Assembly (NCBI GenBank): GCA_049340005.1
Contig: JBMPIY010000005.1
Direction: 5' to 3' (one strand)
Origin: CAXBDP01 sp963974465
GTDB taxonomy: Bacteria; Bacteroidota; Bacteroidia; Cytophagales; Cyclobacteriaceae
Length of the DNA stretch: 64,000 nt
The notes beneath the pieces were generated by a model, which worked only from the letters and a program-made list of their open reading frames with translations, was not told the DNA's origin and ran no database searches. Both the position numbers and the translations under genes were made by a program. Below, piece after piece: positions 45,263 to 54,009 of the stretch (its first letter is position 1; each line of letters begins with the position of its first letter).

Positions 45263-46168
45263 CTATTTTTGCTCTTTCTTACTTTTAAAATGCTCTATTT
45301 CCGTTTCCAGAGCATTAATGCGGGAGTAGATGTCTTGTGGACTGCTGAAATCGCTACTCATGAACATTTTAGCCTCCCAAATTTCGACGATTTGATCTGG
45401 AGCTATTTTGAGGTTTGGGTAATTGCTTCGGTTATCTATGCTGTCACTTTTGGCGGTAATGAAGCCATATTTATCTATATTGTTTATCAGTCGTTTAACT
45501 AATACACCATCGTGTGCTGTGACTACTACATATATACCATCGTCAGTGATGTGGGCAAAATCCTGGACAAATTGGGCGAATACTATATCACCGTGATTGA
45601 TGGTTGGTACCATCGATAGACCTTCTATCTCGAAAGCTCTAAATATGCCATTATCTAGCTTAGGAACATTGTAAACGGGTAATTCAGCAATATATTCGGG
45701 ATTCTTGTATCCTTGAAGGTAGCCTGCCCTATCACGTACAGATACCAGTGCTATATTGTTTTTTCCTTTACTATCTACCGTTACGACTTTAGGAGCCTGA
45801 AATGAGCCCTTCTGGTTAGCGGAAGTCGCATTTTCCAAATTACTATAATGGGTATTATCATTTTCACTTACCACCGAGCTTTTGTCCTCTTCAATGGAGA
45901 TAGAGCTATTGTCATTTATTGGAATTGTAATTGACCCTTTACCTGAGAGAAGCCATCTCAAATTCAAATGTTCAAACAGGTTTGAAATATCAGTAATAAT
46001 ATCTGCGCTGGGTTTGGCATTTACCTTACGATCTAGTCTATACAACTTCTCAGCACTTGGATATCCCAAGCGTTTAGCTAATTCATGAGGATTTTTAATA
46101 CCTTGCAAATCAGCATAATACATTAATCTTTCAAAGAAGCTTGAATTATCTTTCAAAATTGTTTGCAA
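45263..46168 (-). CDS. LexA/CI-like repressor with S24 peptidase domain
   Basis: A 301-aa protein: N-terminal helix-turn-helix (about 15-75, HELAKRLGYPSAEKLYRLDR), a linker, and an S24 autoprotease domain with a probable Ala148-Gly149 cleavage bond (RAGYLQGY), catalytic Ser185 in EGLSMVP and Lys225 in VLVKRL. This is the layout of phage CI-type repressors that self-cleave after RecA activation. It is divergent from a run of tiny frames, and a promoter for them overlaps its 5' end. Inference: master switch of a degenerate prophage or transposable element. Confidence 0.9.
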   Translation of the reverse strand: MQTILKDNSSFFERLMYYADLQGIKNPHELAKRLGYPSAEKLYRLDRKVNAKPSADIITDISNLFEHLNLRWLLSGKGSITIPINDNSSISIEEDKSSVVSENDNTHYSNLENATSANQKGSFQAPKVVTVDSKGKNNIALVSVRDRAGYLQGYKNPEYIAELPVYNVPKLDNGIFRAFEIEGLSMVPTINHGDIVFAQFVQDFAHITDDGIYVVVTAHDGVLVKRLINNIDKYGFITAKSDSIDNRSNYPNLKIAPDQIVEIWEAKMFMSSDFSSPQDIYSRINALETEIEHFKSKKEQK

Positions 46169-46193
46169 ATTTTCAAATAGGTTTGTATTTTTG
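46162..46193 (+). promoter_or_regulatory. Rightward promoter and operator next to the S24 repressor
   Basis: TTTG (46162-46165), 20 bases, then TATTTTTG (46186-46193), an exact TANNTTTG box, 20 bases before the 46214 ATG. The -33 lies in the 8-bp palindrome TTTGCAAA (46162-46169), which touches the repressor start codon. Looks like a phage-type PR/operator. Confidence 0.6.
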
Positions 46194-46213
46194 AATTATC
46201 ACGGACACTAAAG

Positions 46214-46468
46214 ATGGACAAAGATAAAAATAAAAGAATAGGAAGCACAAATAATAGATATTCGCTTACAAGAGTAGAGCATTCCAAGCTGCTCAGTTGC
46301 TCAGTGAGTTATGAGAAGAAGTTCAGAGCAGGGCTATGCGTATTAAGCTCTAAGAGGGTAAAGTCGCTATGGACAATCTTGCCTATGAGAGCGATGAAGA
46401 CAGAACTTGAATTGCTAAGGCTCAGGTATAATGAAGTATCTAAACGACATATTGTGCATCGAATATAA
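46214..46468 (+). CDS. Small basic protein of unknown function, 84 aa
   Basis: An 84-aa very basic frame beginning MDKDKNKRIG, first after the repressor-side promoter; the C-terminal third (KTELELLRLRYNEV) may be a helix. No family recognised; possibly a cro/excision-type early gene or a decayed one. Confidence 0.4.
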   Translation: MDKDKNKRIGSTNNRYSLTRVEHSKLLSCSVSYEKKFRAGLCVLSSKRVKSLWTILPMRAMKTELELLRLRYNEVSKRHIVHRI

Positions 46469-46529
46469 TGAGCTAATACCTGATGTAAAAGGCAAGCCAT
46501 TGGATGATTACGCTAACGTTTTTCATTAA
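46431..46529 (+). pseudogene. Short frame, possible remnant of a mobile-element protein
   Basis: A 32-aa frame, MKYLNDILCIEYNELIPDV..., overlapping the preceding frame. The YLNDILCIEYNEL start resembles, as far as I recall, the N-terminus of large proteins of Bacteroidota transposable phages; it stops after 32 codons, so it would be a remnant. A tentative call. Confidence 0.25.
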
Positions 46530-46542
46530 AAATACAAATGCT

Positions 46543-46800
46543 ATGCAAACCCATAAAGATGAAACAAACACTATTTGCAAAACCTGTGAAGCTCGGAGGA
46601 AAGAATCCCTAAAGGTCATTTTAGATGATTTTTTTACTCTCAATTCCGTTGAAAGCTTCAAGGAAGAAATGTGGAATTGGTTTATTGCAGCCATGTCTAG
46701 TGAGGATATCGGTGATTGGTCTGGCAAAAAGCGATCTAATTTAGCCATACTTTATAAGGATTTGGTGGAGCTAGTGGAGAGATTAGATGGCATTAGGTGA
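46543..46800 (+). CDS. Small helical protein with a CxxC, 85 aa
   Basis: An 85-aa frame from ATG 46543 (MQTHKDETNTICKTCEARRKESL...); the frame is open further upstream. It has a CKTC pair near residue 12, and a central FFTLNSVESFKEEMWNWFIAAMSSEDIGDWSGKKRSNL segment. Possibly a small element-encoded protein belonging with the S24 repressor. No family recognised. Confidence 0.45.
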   Translation: MQTHKDETNTICKTCEARRKESLKVILDDFFTLNSVESFKEEMWNWFIAAMSSEDIGDWSGKKRSNLAILYKDLVELVERLDGIR

Positions 46801-46971
46801 GGGTAGGGGTATTGTGGGAGGGAAGAATGGTTGATGTAGGACGATTGCTTAGCGATTGTGAGTTGTAAATGCCTAGTACAAATTTGACTGAATTTCGGTG
46901 ATAAATGGGGTAGAGAACTTTGTGGCTTCAAGTGGATGTTATGAGTTGTATTTGAAATAAAACAGAAATAC
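46801..46971. repeat. Fragment of the dispersed intergenic repeat, copy C
   Basis: Begins with GGGAGGGAAGAATGGTTGAT (46815-46834), which matches the GGAAGAATGGTTGATGG of copy A (36299 onward), then becomes unrelated. Confidence 0.35.
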
Positions 46972-47343
46972 TTGAAAAATCAGAGAACAGTAATTGTAGG
47001 AGCAAGTACTAATCCCTCCCGCGTTTCGTACAGGGCGGCTTATATGCTGAAAGAGGAGGGAATAGATTTCGTGCCAGTAGGTATCAAAAAAGGCGAGTTG
47101 GCAGGAAAGCAAATTTTAGATCTTAGACAAAAACCTGAAATAAAAGATGTGGATACGGTGACTCTTTACATAGGTCCACAAAATCAACCTGAGTGGTACG
47201 AATATATTTTTTCATTAAATCCACGTAGGATCATTTTTAATCCCGGTACAGAAAATTCCGAGTTTATCAAAATGGCTTCTGAGAAGGGTATAGAAGCTGA
47301 AATAGCCTGTACGTTGGTGATGCTAAGTGTAGGAAATTACTGA
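46972..47343 (+). CDS. CoA-binding domain protein
   Basis: A 123-aa single-domain Rossmann protein of the CoA_binding_2 type: TVIVGASTNPSRVSYRAAYML at the start and RRIIFNPGTENSEF later. It likely binds CoA or a nucleotide. The only usable start in frame is TTG at 46972, because an in-frame TGA lies 30 bases upstream. An octamer encodes NPSR (47015-47022). Confidence 0.8.
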   Translation: MKNQRTVIVGASTNPSRVSYRAAYMLKEEGIDFVPVGIKKGELAGKQILDLRQKPEIKDVDTVTLYIGPQNQPEWYEYIFSLNPRRIIFNPGTENSEFIKMASEKGIEAEIACTLVMLSVGNY

Positions 47344-47523
47344 AGTTCAAAGGATGGGCTAGTGCTAACTAAACGCAGTAGACCCTCGCTCAAATCATTA
47401 GCAATTTGTAATCGAAGGATATTCGATAGCCAATTGCCTATTATCAATTTATACCTATCTACTAATAGCCAAATTCTTTTGGTTTCTTTCCAATAATAGC
47501 ATGCGAAAACGGTCAAATTTTCG

Positions 47524-47531
47524 TATTTTTG
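47524..47531 (+). promoter_or_regulatory. Candidate -7 element for gyrB
   Basis: TATTTTTG, exact TANNTTTG, 21 bases before the gyrB ATG. The -33 partner is not obvious. Confidence 0.4.
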
Positions 47532-47552
47532 GCTTTTTCCGAATTATTAGAA

Positions 47553-49508
47553 ATGAGCAACGATAAAAGTAACAAGCAACAGTATTCTGCGGTAAATATT
47601 CAAGTGCTGGAAGGCCTCGAAGCCGTACGTAAAAGACCTGCCATGTATATTGGTGATGTTGGAATTAAAGGTTTGCATCACTTGGTATGGGAAGTAGTAG
47701 ATAACTCCATAGATGAGGCAATGGCTGGACATTGTGATGAAATATGGGTGGATATCAATGATGATAATAGCGTAACGGTAAGAGATAATGGTCGTGGTAT
47801 TCCTGTGGATATGCACGAGAAAGAGGGCAGATCTGCGTTAGAAGTTGTAATGACTGTACTTCACGCAGGTGGTAAATTTGATAAAGACACTTATAAAGTT
47901 TCTGGTGGTTTGCACGGCGTGGGTGTGTCATGTGTGAATGCACTATCTACCGATCTTAAAGCCACTGTCCACAGAGATGGAAAAGTTTACGAACAAGAGT
48001 ATAAAATTGGTATTCCACAGTATCCAGTAAAGGAGATTGGCGATTCAGATATCACTGGTACGGTTATCAAATTCAAGCCAGATGAAAGTATTTTCATAGT
48101 TTCCGAATTCAAATACGAAACGATTGCTACTCGCATGAGAGAGCTATCATTTTTGAATGCCGGGATCAAAATTCATTTGCAAGATTTCCGCGAAATGGAT
48201 GATAATGGCGAGCCAAAAGGACAGACTTTCTTCTCAGAAGGGGGCTTGGTAGAGTTTGTGCAATATCTCGATTCTACGAGAGAATCATTGATAGCATCGC
48301 CAATTAGCATTGAAAATGACAATGGCAGTACTCCAGTGCAGATTGCCATGAATTACAATACGTCCTTCACGGAAAATTTGGTTTCCTATGTAAATAACAT
48401 CAATACCATAGAAGGCGGTACGCACGTATCGGGTTTCCGTAGAGCGATTACACGAACACTCAAAAGCTATGCAGATAAATCTGGTCTGCTGAAAAATGTG
48501 AAGCTTGAAATTAATGGTGATGACTTCAGAGAAGGACTTACAGCCGTAATTTCGGTAAAAGTAGCGGAGCCACAGTTTGAAGGACAAACCAAAACCAAAT
48601 TGGGTAACTCGGATGTGATGGGTGCAGTAGATACCGCTGTAGGCGAAACACTTTATGCCTACTTGGAGGAGCATCCAAAGGAAGCAAAAATAATCGTAGA
48701 TAAGGTGATCTTGGCTGCTCAGGCGAGACATGCAGCTCGTAAGGCTCGTGAAATGGTGCAGCGTAAAAATGTGCTTTCAGGAACAGGCTTGCCAGGTAAA
48801 TTGGCTGATTGTGCAGAGAAAGATCCGGCTTTGTGCGAATTGTACTTAGTGGAAGGGGACTCAGCGGGAGGATCTGCTAAGCAAGGTCGTCACCGTAATT
48901 TCCAAGCTATTCTGCCGCTAAGAGGTAAAATCTTGAACGTAGAAAAGGCTCAAGAGCACAGAATATACGATAATGAAGAAATCAAAAATATGATCACAGC
49001 TTTAGGTGTATCCTTCGGAAGGGAAGATGATGCAAAAGGCTTGAACATGGATAAGCTTCGCTATCATAAAGTAGTGATTATGACCGATGCAGACGTCGAT
49101 GGAAGTCACATCCGTACCCTGATTTTGACTTTCTTCTTCCGCTATATGCGCGACTTGATCGATAAAGGATATTTGTATATCGCATTACCTCCATTGTATT
49201 TACTAAAGAGAGGTAAAACCGAGAGATACGTTTATACCGAAGATGAAAGAGCAAGAGCCGTAAGCGAAATGGCTAAAGATGGCAAAGAAGAATCTATTCA
49301 TCAGCAACGATACAAAGGCTTGGGTGAAATGAACCCTGAGCAGTTGTGGTCTACTACAATGAACCCGGCTACCAGAACTTTAAAGCAAGTAACTATTGAT
49401 TCAGCTGCTGAAGCGGATCACTTGTTCTCCATGCTTATGGGAGATGAGGTAGCTCCACGTAGAGAATTTATCGAGAAGAATGCTCGATACGCAAAAGTTG
49501 ATGTTTAA
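47553..49508 (+). CDS. gyrB: DNA gyrase subunit B
   Basis: A 651-aa ATPase subunit of type II topoisomerase. N-terminal GHKL ATPase with EVVDNSIDEA (Glu47, Asn51) and GGLHGVGVSCVNALS; transducer; TOPRIM with EGDSAGGSAKQGRHR and the DADVDGSHIRTL acid cluster; C-terminal QRYKGLGEMNPEQLW. The ATG at 47553 (MSNDKSNKQQYSAVNI) fits better than the eight-codon upstream extension. The octamer at 48864-48871 encodes SAGG of the invariant TOPRIM motif. Confidence 0.98.
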   Translation: MSNDKSNKQQYSAVNIQVLEGLEAVRKRPAMYIGDVGIKGLHHLVWEVVDNSIDEAMAGHCDEIWVDINDDNSVTVRDNGRGIPVDMHEKEGRSALEVVMTVLHAGGKFDKDTYKVSGGLHGVGVSCVNALSTDLKATVHRDGKVYEQEYKIGIPQYPVKEIGDSDITGTVIKFKPDESIFIVSEFKYETIATRMRELSFLNAGIKIHLQDFREMDDNGEPKGQTFFSEGGLVEFVQYLDSTRESLIASPISIENDNGSTPVQIAMNYNTSFTENLVSYVNNINTIEGGTHVSGFRRAITRTLKSYADKSGLLKNVKLEINGDDFREGLTAVISVKVAEPQFEGQTKTKLGNSDVMGAVDTAVGETLYAYLEEHPKEAKIIVDKVILAAQARHAARKAREMVQRKNVLSGTGLPGKLADCAEKDPALCELYLVEGDSAGGSAKQGRHRNFQAILPLRGKILNVEKAQEHRIYDNEEIKNMITALGVSFGREDDAKGLNMDKLRYHKVVIMTDADVDGSHIRTLILTFFFRYMRDLIDKGYLYIALPPLYLLKRGKTERYVYTEDERARAVSEMAKDGKEESIHQQRYKGLGEMNPEQLWSTTMNPATRTLKQVTIDSAAEADHLFSMLMGDEVAPRREFIEKNARYAKVDV

Positions 49509-49526
49509 TTAACATTGAATTTATAA

Positions 49527-49575
49527 TCTTCCTTCAGGTTTTTGCGTAATTAACATGCAATTATCTGAAGGAAGG
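49527..49575. other. Long inverted repeat between gyrB and ppk1
   Basis: Arms 49527-49537 and 49565-49575 (CTTCCTTCAG with CTGAAGGAAG plus one G-U pair), 27-base spacer, no T-run. Possible terminator, processing site or protein site. Confidence 0.4.
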
Positions 49576-49649
49576 ATTTAAGGTTATTTCTATTGTACCT
49601 CCCGCCTTCAATTCCGATTAATTTTTAAAAGAACTTAAAAGCCATAGCT

Positions 49650-51833
49650 ATGAAAGCTTTAAAGGATAAAACACTTACACTCATTGAGCAAAGTAGCCTG
49701 ATAAGCAGGGATTTAAGTTGGCTTAAATTCAACCAGCGTGTGTTGGATCAAGCTCGTAATAGTGATCGTACACTTTTCGACCGACTCAAATTTATGGCTA
49801 TTACATCATCTAATCTAGATGAGTTTTTCCAAATACGAGTTGGGAGTTTGTACAATTACCTTGATTATGGAAAAGAGCGAATTGATTATTCGGGACTTAG
49901 AGAAATTCCATTTAGAAAGAAATTGCTTGAAGAAGCACAGGCCTTTACTCGAAGACAAAATGATTATTTCAGAAAGACTTTAAGGCCATTATTTGCGGAG
50001 AATGGTTTTCAGATATTAAATAATGGAGACCTTAATGATGAGGAAAAAGAGAAGGTAGAGAATTACTTTAAGAAGACGATTTATCCGATGCTTACTCCCA
50101 TGGTGTATGATTCGTATCATACATTTCCGGTGCTGATGAATAGTATTATAATTTTGGCTGTCGTTTCAAGGATTCCTCATGAATCGATGGAGAATAAAAA
50201 ATTATCCTTTGTTCAGATTCCACAAAATATTCCAAGATTTTTTGCAATAGAGCGGGAGGATCAATTGGTCTTTATCCCGATAGAAGAAATAATAAAAAGT
50301 CATATTCATTGGCTATTTCGCAATATCGAAATCCTTTCTGCCGATGCGTTTAGAATCATTCGTAATGGTGACTTTACACTAGAAGAAAGTGATGATATCG
50401 AAGCGAATTTCTTGGAAGAACTGAGAGCTAAATTAAAGACGCGTAAAACTGGTAGAGTGGTTCGTTTGGAAGTGAGCGATCATTTCAACTCTTGGGTATT
50501 GAAGGTGTTGAAAAATCGCTGGATGCTTGAGGATGATAATGTGTTCAGAGTTCCAAAAGATAGCATATTTGATTTTAGTGGATTGATGCAAATAGTTGGT
50601 CATCATGAGTTTAGTGATAGTGTGAGTACATTGCCTAAGCAAGTGCCACCGCTAAGTTATCCTTCAGACTCTGAAGATATTTATGATGTTTTGAATGATC
50701 AAGATGTATTGCTGCATCACCCTTATAATAGTATTGAGCCGGTTCTTAATTTACTTGAGAAAGCCGCTGAAGATCCCAATGTATTAGCGATCAAAATGAC
50801 GATTTATCGTTTGGCTAAATCATCAAGGGTAACAGAAGCATTATTGAAGGCGGCTGAGAATGGTATTCACGTTTCGGTGCTTTTTGAAGTAAAGGCTCGA
50901 TTCGATGAAGAGAATAATATGCGGGAGGCGAAAAAGCTGCAAAAAGCCGGCTGCTTCGTAATTTATGGGTTTGGAAATTATAAGACGCATACCAAATTGA
51001 TGATGATTGTGCGTAAAGAGGAGGAGAAAATAACTCGTTACGTCCATTTATCTAGTGGTAATTACAATGAGAAAACAGCCAATTTATACACCGATTTGGG
51101 CTTGCTTACGACCAATGAAACCTATGCAAATGATGTTTCGGAGTTTTTCAATGTAATTACAGGTCACTCACTTCCAAGCCAATATGACTTGCTGATTACT
51201 TCTCCACGTGATATGCGTCAGCAGTTGATCTCGCTTATTCGCAAAGAGGCTGAAAACTCTAAAAATTGTTTGTCAAGTGGGATCGTAATTAAACTTAATT
51301 CACTAGAGGACAGTGAAACTATAGAAGAGCTTTATAAGGCTAGTCAAGCAGGTGTAAAGATCAAATTGATTGTACGCGGAATTTGTTGTCTAAGGCCAGG
51401 TAGGGTGGGCTTGAGTGAGAATATTTCAGTTATTTCAATAGTTGGGGACTTTCTCGAGCACTCTAGAATTTTCTACTTTCACAATAATGCGGCGCCATTG
51501 GTTTACACAGGAAGTGCCGATGCAATGGTAAGATCATTCGATCGTAGAGTAGAGTCTTTGTTTAGCGTAATTGACCCGATGTTGAAGCAGCAAATTATCA
51601 ATTTGTTGTACTACAATTTAAAGGATAATGTAAATGCCTATATCCTAAAAGAAGATGGAAATTACCATAAGAAAGCTTTAGGAGGCCATGTGCCATTTAA
51701 TGTTCATAAGGAATTTTTCAAAGTAAAAATTGCTGATATTTATAAAGCTAAGTTATTTCCAGATAAAACTGAAGCTCCTAAAGTAGCAGTGAGCAATTCG
51801 GAAGAGGTGAAGAATGAGGCATTGGAAGGTTGA
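49650..51833 (+). CDS. ppk1: Polyphosphate kinase 1
   Basis: Reversibly polymerises ATP phosphate into polyphosphate. The 727-aa protein has the N domain (ISRDLSWLKFNQRVL, SSNLDEFFQIRV), the phospholipase-D-like core with the phosphorylated His447 in KTHTK (445-449) and VHLSSGNYN (465-473), and the second HNN/YTGSADAM block. Monocistronic. Two octamers fall within it (50252, 50921). Confidence 0.97.
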   Translation: MKALKDKTLTLIEQSSLISRDLSWLKFNQRVLDQARNSDRTLFDRLKFMAITSSNLDEFFQIRVGSLYNYLDYGKERIDYSGLREIPFRKKLLEEAQAFTRRQNDYFRKTLRPLFAENGFQILNNGDLNDEEKEKVENYFKKTIYPMLTPMVYDSYHTFPVLMNSIIILAVVSRIPHESMENKKLSFVQIPQNIPRFFAIEREDQLVFIPIEEIIKSHIHWLFRNIEILSADAFRIIRNGDFTLEESDDIEANFLEELRAKLKTRKTGRVVRLEVSDHFNSWVLKVLKNRWMLEDDNVFRVPKDSIFDFSGLMQIVGHHEFSDSVSTLPKQVPPLSYPSDSEDIYDVLNDQDVLLHHPYNSIEPVLNLLEKAAEDPNVLAIKMTIYRLAKSSRVTEALLKAAENGIHVSVLFEVKARFDEENNMREAKKLQKAGCFVIYGFGNYKTHTKLMMIVRKEEEKITRYVHLSSGNYNEKTANLYTDLGLLTTNETYANDVSEFFNVITGHSLPSQYDLLITSPRDMRQQLISLIRKEAENSKNCLSSGIVIKLNSLEDSETIEELYKASQAGVKIKLIVRGICCLRPGRVGLSENISVISIVGDFLEHSRIFYFHNNAAPLVYTGSADAMVRSFDRRVESLFSVIDPMLKQQIINLLYYNLKDNVNAYILKEDGNYHKKALGGHVPFNVHKEFFKVKIADIYKAKLFPDKTEAPKVAVSNSEEVKNEALEG

Positions 51834-51946
51834 GTTGAATGTTTTTCAATCTGTCTATATCGATGTTATGAGCTTCTTGAATAAATCTATTGTATCAATT
51901 TTGAAAGATTGGAACTAAATTTTATTGTAATTGCATAAATTGCACT

Positions 51947-52660
51947 ATGACAGATAGGGAACTTGCAATTCGTATAGTCGAGTATTTCGAACGCTATATT
52001 TTCAAAAATCATATACGAGCTTCATTAAAGACGCATTCGAAGCTTAAATCTTACAATATCAATCCAATTGTTGTAAAGTATCTCTCAAAAATTCTTGTAG
52101 GTGAATATTCTCCGGAAGGTGTTGCAAAGGCATTATACTATCCTAGAGTTTTGGGTACTTCAATTAACACTTCTTTTGGCACTCGCATTCAAAGTATGTT
52201 TGTTGAGTTAGGAATTGCAGAAGGCTCGCTTATAAAAGGAATGGACATTGAGTTTATTGATAAACTTGACAATAGAAGAAAATGGTGTCAATTAAAATCA
52301 GGACCAAATACGATTAACTCTGAGGACGTAAAACCATTGACTAGGAAATTTACTAACACAATTAATTTGGCTAGGACAAATAGTGCTTTCAAAGGAATTA
52401 GCAATACCGATTTCATTGTAGGAGTATTATATGGTGAGTCTAATGAATTAAGTATGCATTATAAACTTATAGACCAAACTCATCCAGTCTATATCGGTAA
52501 GGAATTTTGGCATAGGGTTACTGGTTTTCCTCACTTTTACGCCACATTAGTAGCAGCATTACACACAAGTATTAATAATATTGATTCAGAAGATTTAATA
52601 AATAAGGGCTGTGAAGAGTTAGCCGAAGAAATTAGATCATCACCGCTTTTTGACTTTTAA
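51947..52660 (+). CDS. Type II restriction endonuclease (EcoO109I/PmeII-like)
   Basis: A 237-aa protein with a PD-(D/E)xK-type core: Asp100 in KGMDIEFID and QLK (Gln115, Lys117) in WCQLKSGPNTINSEDV, the pattern I associate with the EcoO109I/PmeII family. It would cut double-stranded DNA at a short site protected by its methyltransferase. The methyltransferase gene is convergent and the two 3' ends overlap by 29 bp (52632-52660). The recognition sequence cannot be read from the protein; the EcoO109I assignment would suggest a GGNCC-containing site. Confidence 0.75.
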   Translation: MTDRELAIRIVEYFERYIFKNHIRASLKTHSKLKSYNINPIVVKYLSKILVGEYSPEGVAKALYYPRVLGTSINTSFGTRIQSMFVELGIAEGSLIKGMDIEFIDKLDNRRKWCQLKSGPNTINSEDVKPLTRKFTNTINLARTNSAFKGISNTDFIVGVLYGESNELSMHYKLIDQTHPVYIGKEFWHRVTGFPHFYATLVAALHTSINNIDSEDLINKGCEELAEEIRSSPLFDF

Positions 52661-53882
52661 CTTTATAATACTGGTTTAAAAATTTAACGATTGAGTAGCC
52701 CACTTCTTCTCCTAAATTCACTGGCACTGCATTACCAATTTGCTTGTATTGCTGAGCCATAGATCCACTAAATTTCCAATCATCTGGAAAGGTTTGTATT
52801 CGAGCATATTCTCGAACAGTGAAAGGTCTTGTTTCATCAGGATGACACCTTTCAGTTTGTTTTTGAGCTGGACTACAAGTTAAAGTAAGTGATGGCTCAT
52901 CCCAGCCAATTCTTCTTGCCATTCCTGTTTTTCCTCCGCCTAGGTAGAAACTTCCACCCATATATTCTTTTTGGATTTCTATTGGTAAATCTCTCCAATA
53001 GCCTTTTGGAGGAATCATATCAAGAACTTTCTTCTTATATTCTGGATAGGTTACACCCGCAGATTCTGGTACATCAGAATCATAAAGTTCACCTTTCTTT
53101 AATGCATCTTCAAGTGTAAAAATTTTATGATGCGGTTGAGGGTAATTATACTCTAAATCAATATCCTTTCTTATTCCAACTAAAATAAGTCGTTCTCTTT
53201 TTTGGGGAACTCTGTAATGAATAGCTTTTAATACTTTTACAGGAACAACTTTGTACCCTATTTCATTTAAAATAGAAACCATTCCTTGCAAGGTTTTACC
53301 CTTATCATGACTCAAAAGTCCTCTTACATTTTCACCAATACAAATAGACGGATTTACCTCTTGTACAACTCTAGCAAATTCATAAAAAAGAGTTCCTCGG
53401 GCATCTTCTAATCCTAATTTCTTTCCTGCGTAACTGAATGCTTGACATGGAAAGCCTCCAGTAACTACATCAACTTTATTGTGATAATCACGAAAATCAA
53501 AATTTTTAATATCACCCTCAAGTACATTCCAGTTGGGTCTATTATTTCGGAGCGTATTGCAAGCCCATTTGTCAATTTCATTCAATGCAATACATTTTAA
53601 ACCTGCTCTTTCTAGCCCAACTGCCAATCCTCCTGCTCCTGCAAATAGTTCTAAAACGGAATACTCATTTTCAGCATTAACTCGGTTAGAAACATCATCA
53701 ATAAGTATATCATTAAATAATGATCCTAATAATTTTTGAACATCTGATTTCCTGTAAACTCTGTAATTAGATACTGGCTCTCTTACAGCCTTTAATATAC
53801 CTTCATTATCCCATCGCCTCAAAGTCTCCTTACTTTTGCCAATCAATTCTGAAGTTTCCGTCAACGATAAATAATTATTCAT
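52632..53882 (-). CDS. C5-cytosine DNA methyltransferase with N-terminal MerR-type HTH
   Basis: A 416-aa fusion. Residues 1-52 are a MerR/excisionase-type helix-turn-helix (LTETSELIGKSKETLRRWD), and the rest is a Dcm-type enzyme: motif I FAGAGGL (80-86), motif IV GGFPCQAFS with catalytic Cys146, ENV (184-186), and motifs IX-X near the end (RIQTFPDDWKF, QIGNAVPV). It methylates cytosine at the partner enzyme's site. Having its own HTH, it may regulate its promoter or the nuclease, so no separate controller gene is needed. The nuclease is convergent. Confidence 0.92.
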   Translation of the reverse strand: MNNYLSLTETSELIGKSKETLRRWDNEGILKAVREPVSNYRVYRKSDVQKLLGSLFNDILIDDVSNRVNAENEYSVLELFAGAGGLAVGLERAGLKCIALNEIDKWACNTLRNNRPNWNVLEGDIKNFDFRDYHNKVDVVTGGFPCQAFSYAGKKLGLEDARGTLFYEFARVVQEVNPSICIGENVRGLLSHDKGKTLQGMVSILNEIGYKVVPVKVLKAIHYRVPQKRERLILVGIRKDIDLEYNYPQPHHKIFTLEDALKKGELYDSDVPESAGVTYPEYKKKVLDMIPPKGYWRDLPIEIQKEYMGGSFYLGGGKTGMARRIGWDEPSLTLTCSPAQKQTERCHPDETRPFTVREYARIQTFPDDWKFSGSMAQQYKQIGNAVPVNLGEEVGYSIVKFLNQYYKVKSQKAVMI

Positions 53883-54009
53883 AAAACCAAGTTAGTAAAC
53901 CTTACACAATGGTTATAAATTTAAGAGATAATTTTTATCTAAGAAAAATTTCTGACAGATTATTTTTTTGGGCATACAGTATCAACTTTGAAGGCAACCC
54001 CCAATTCCC

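Noticed and set aside
45320..45326. GCGGGAGT in the S24 gene as an octamer copy
   Set aside because: One mismatch; not counted.
48285..48731. 148-aa frame on the minus strand inside gyrB
   Set aside because: Wholly antisense to the gyrase gene and without homology; a shadow frame.
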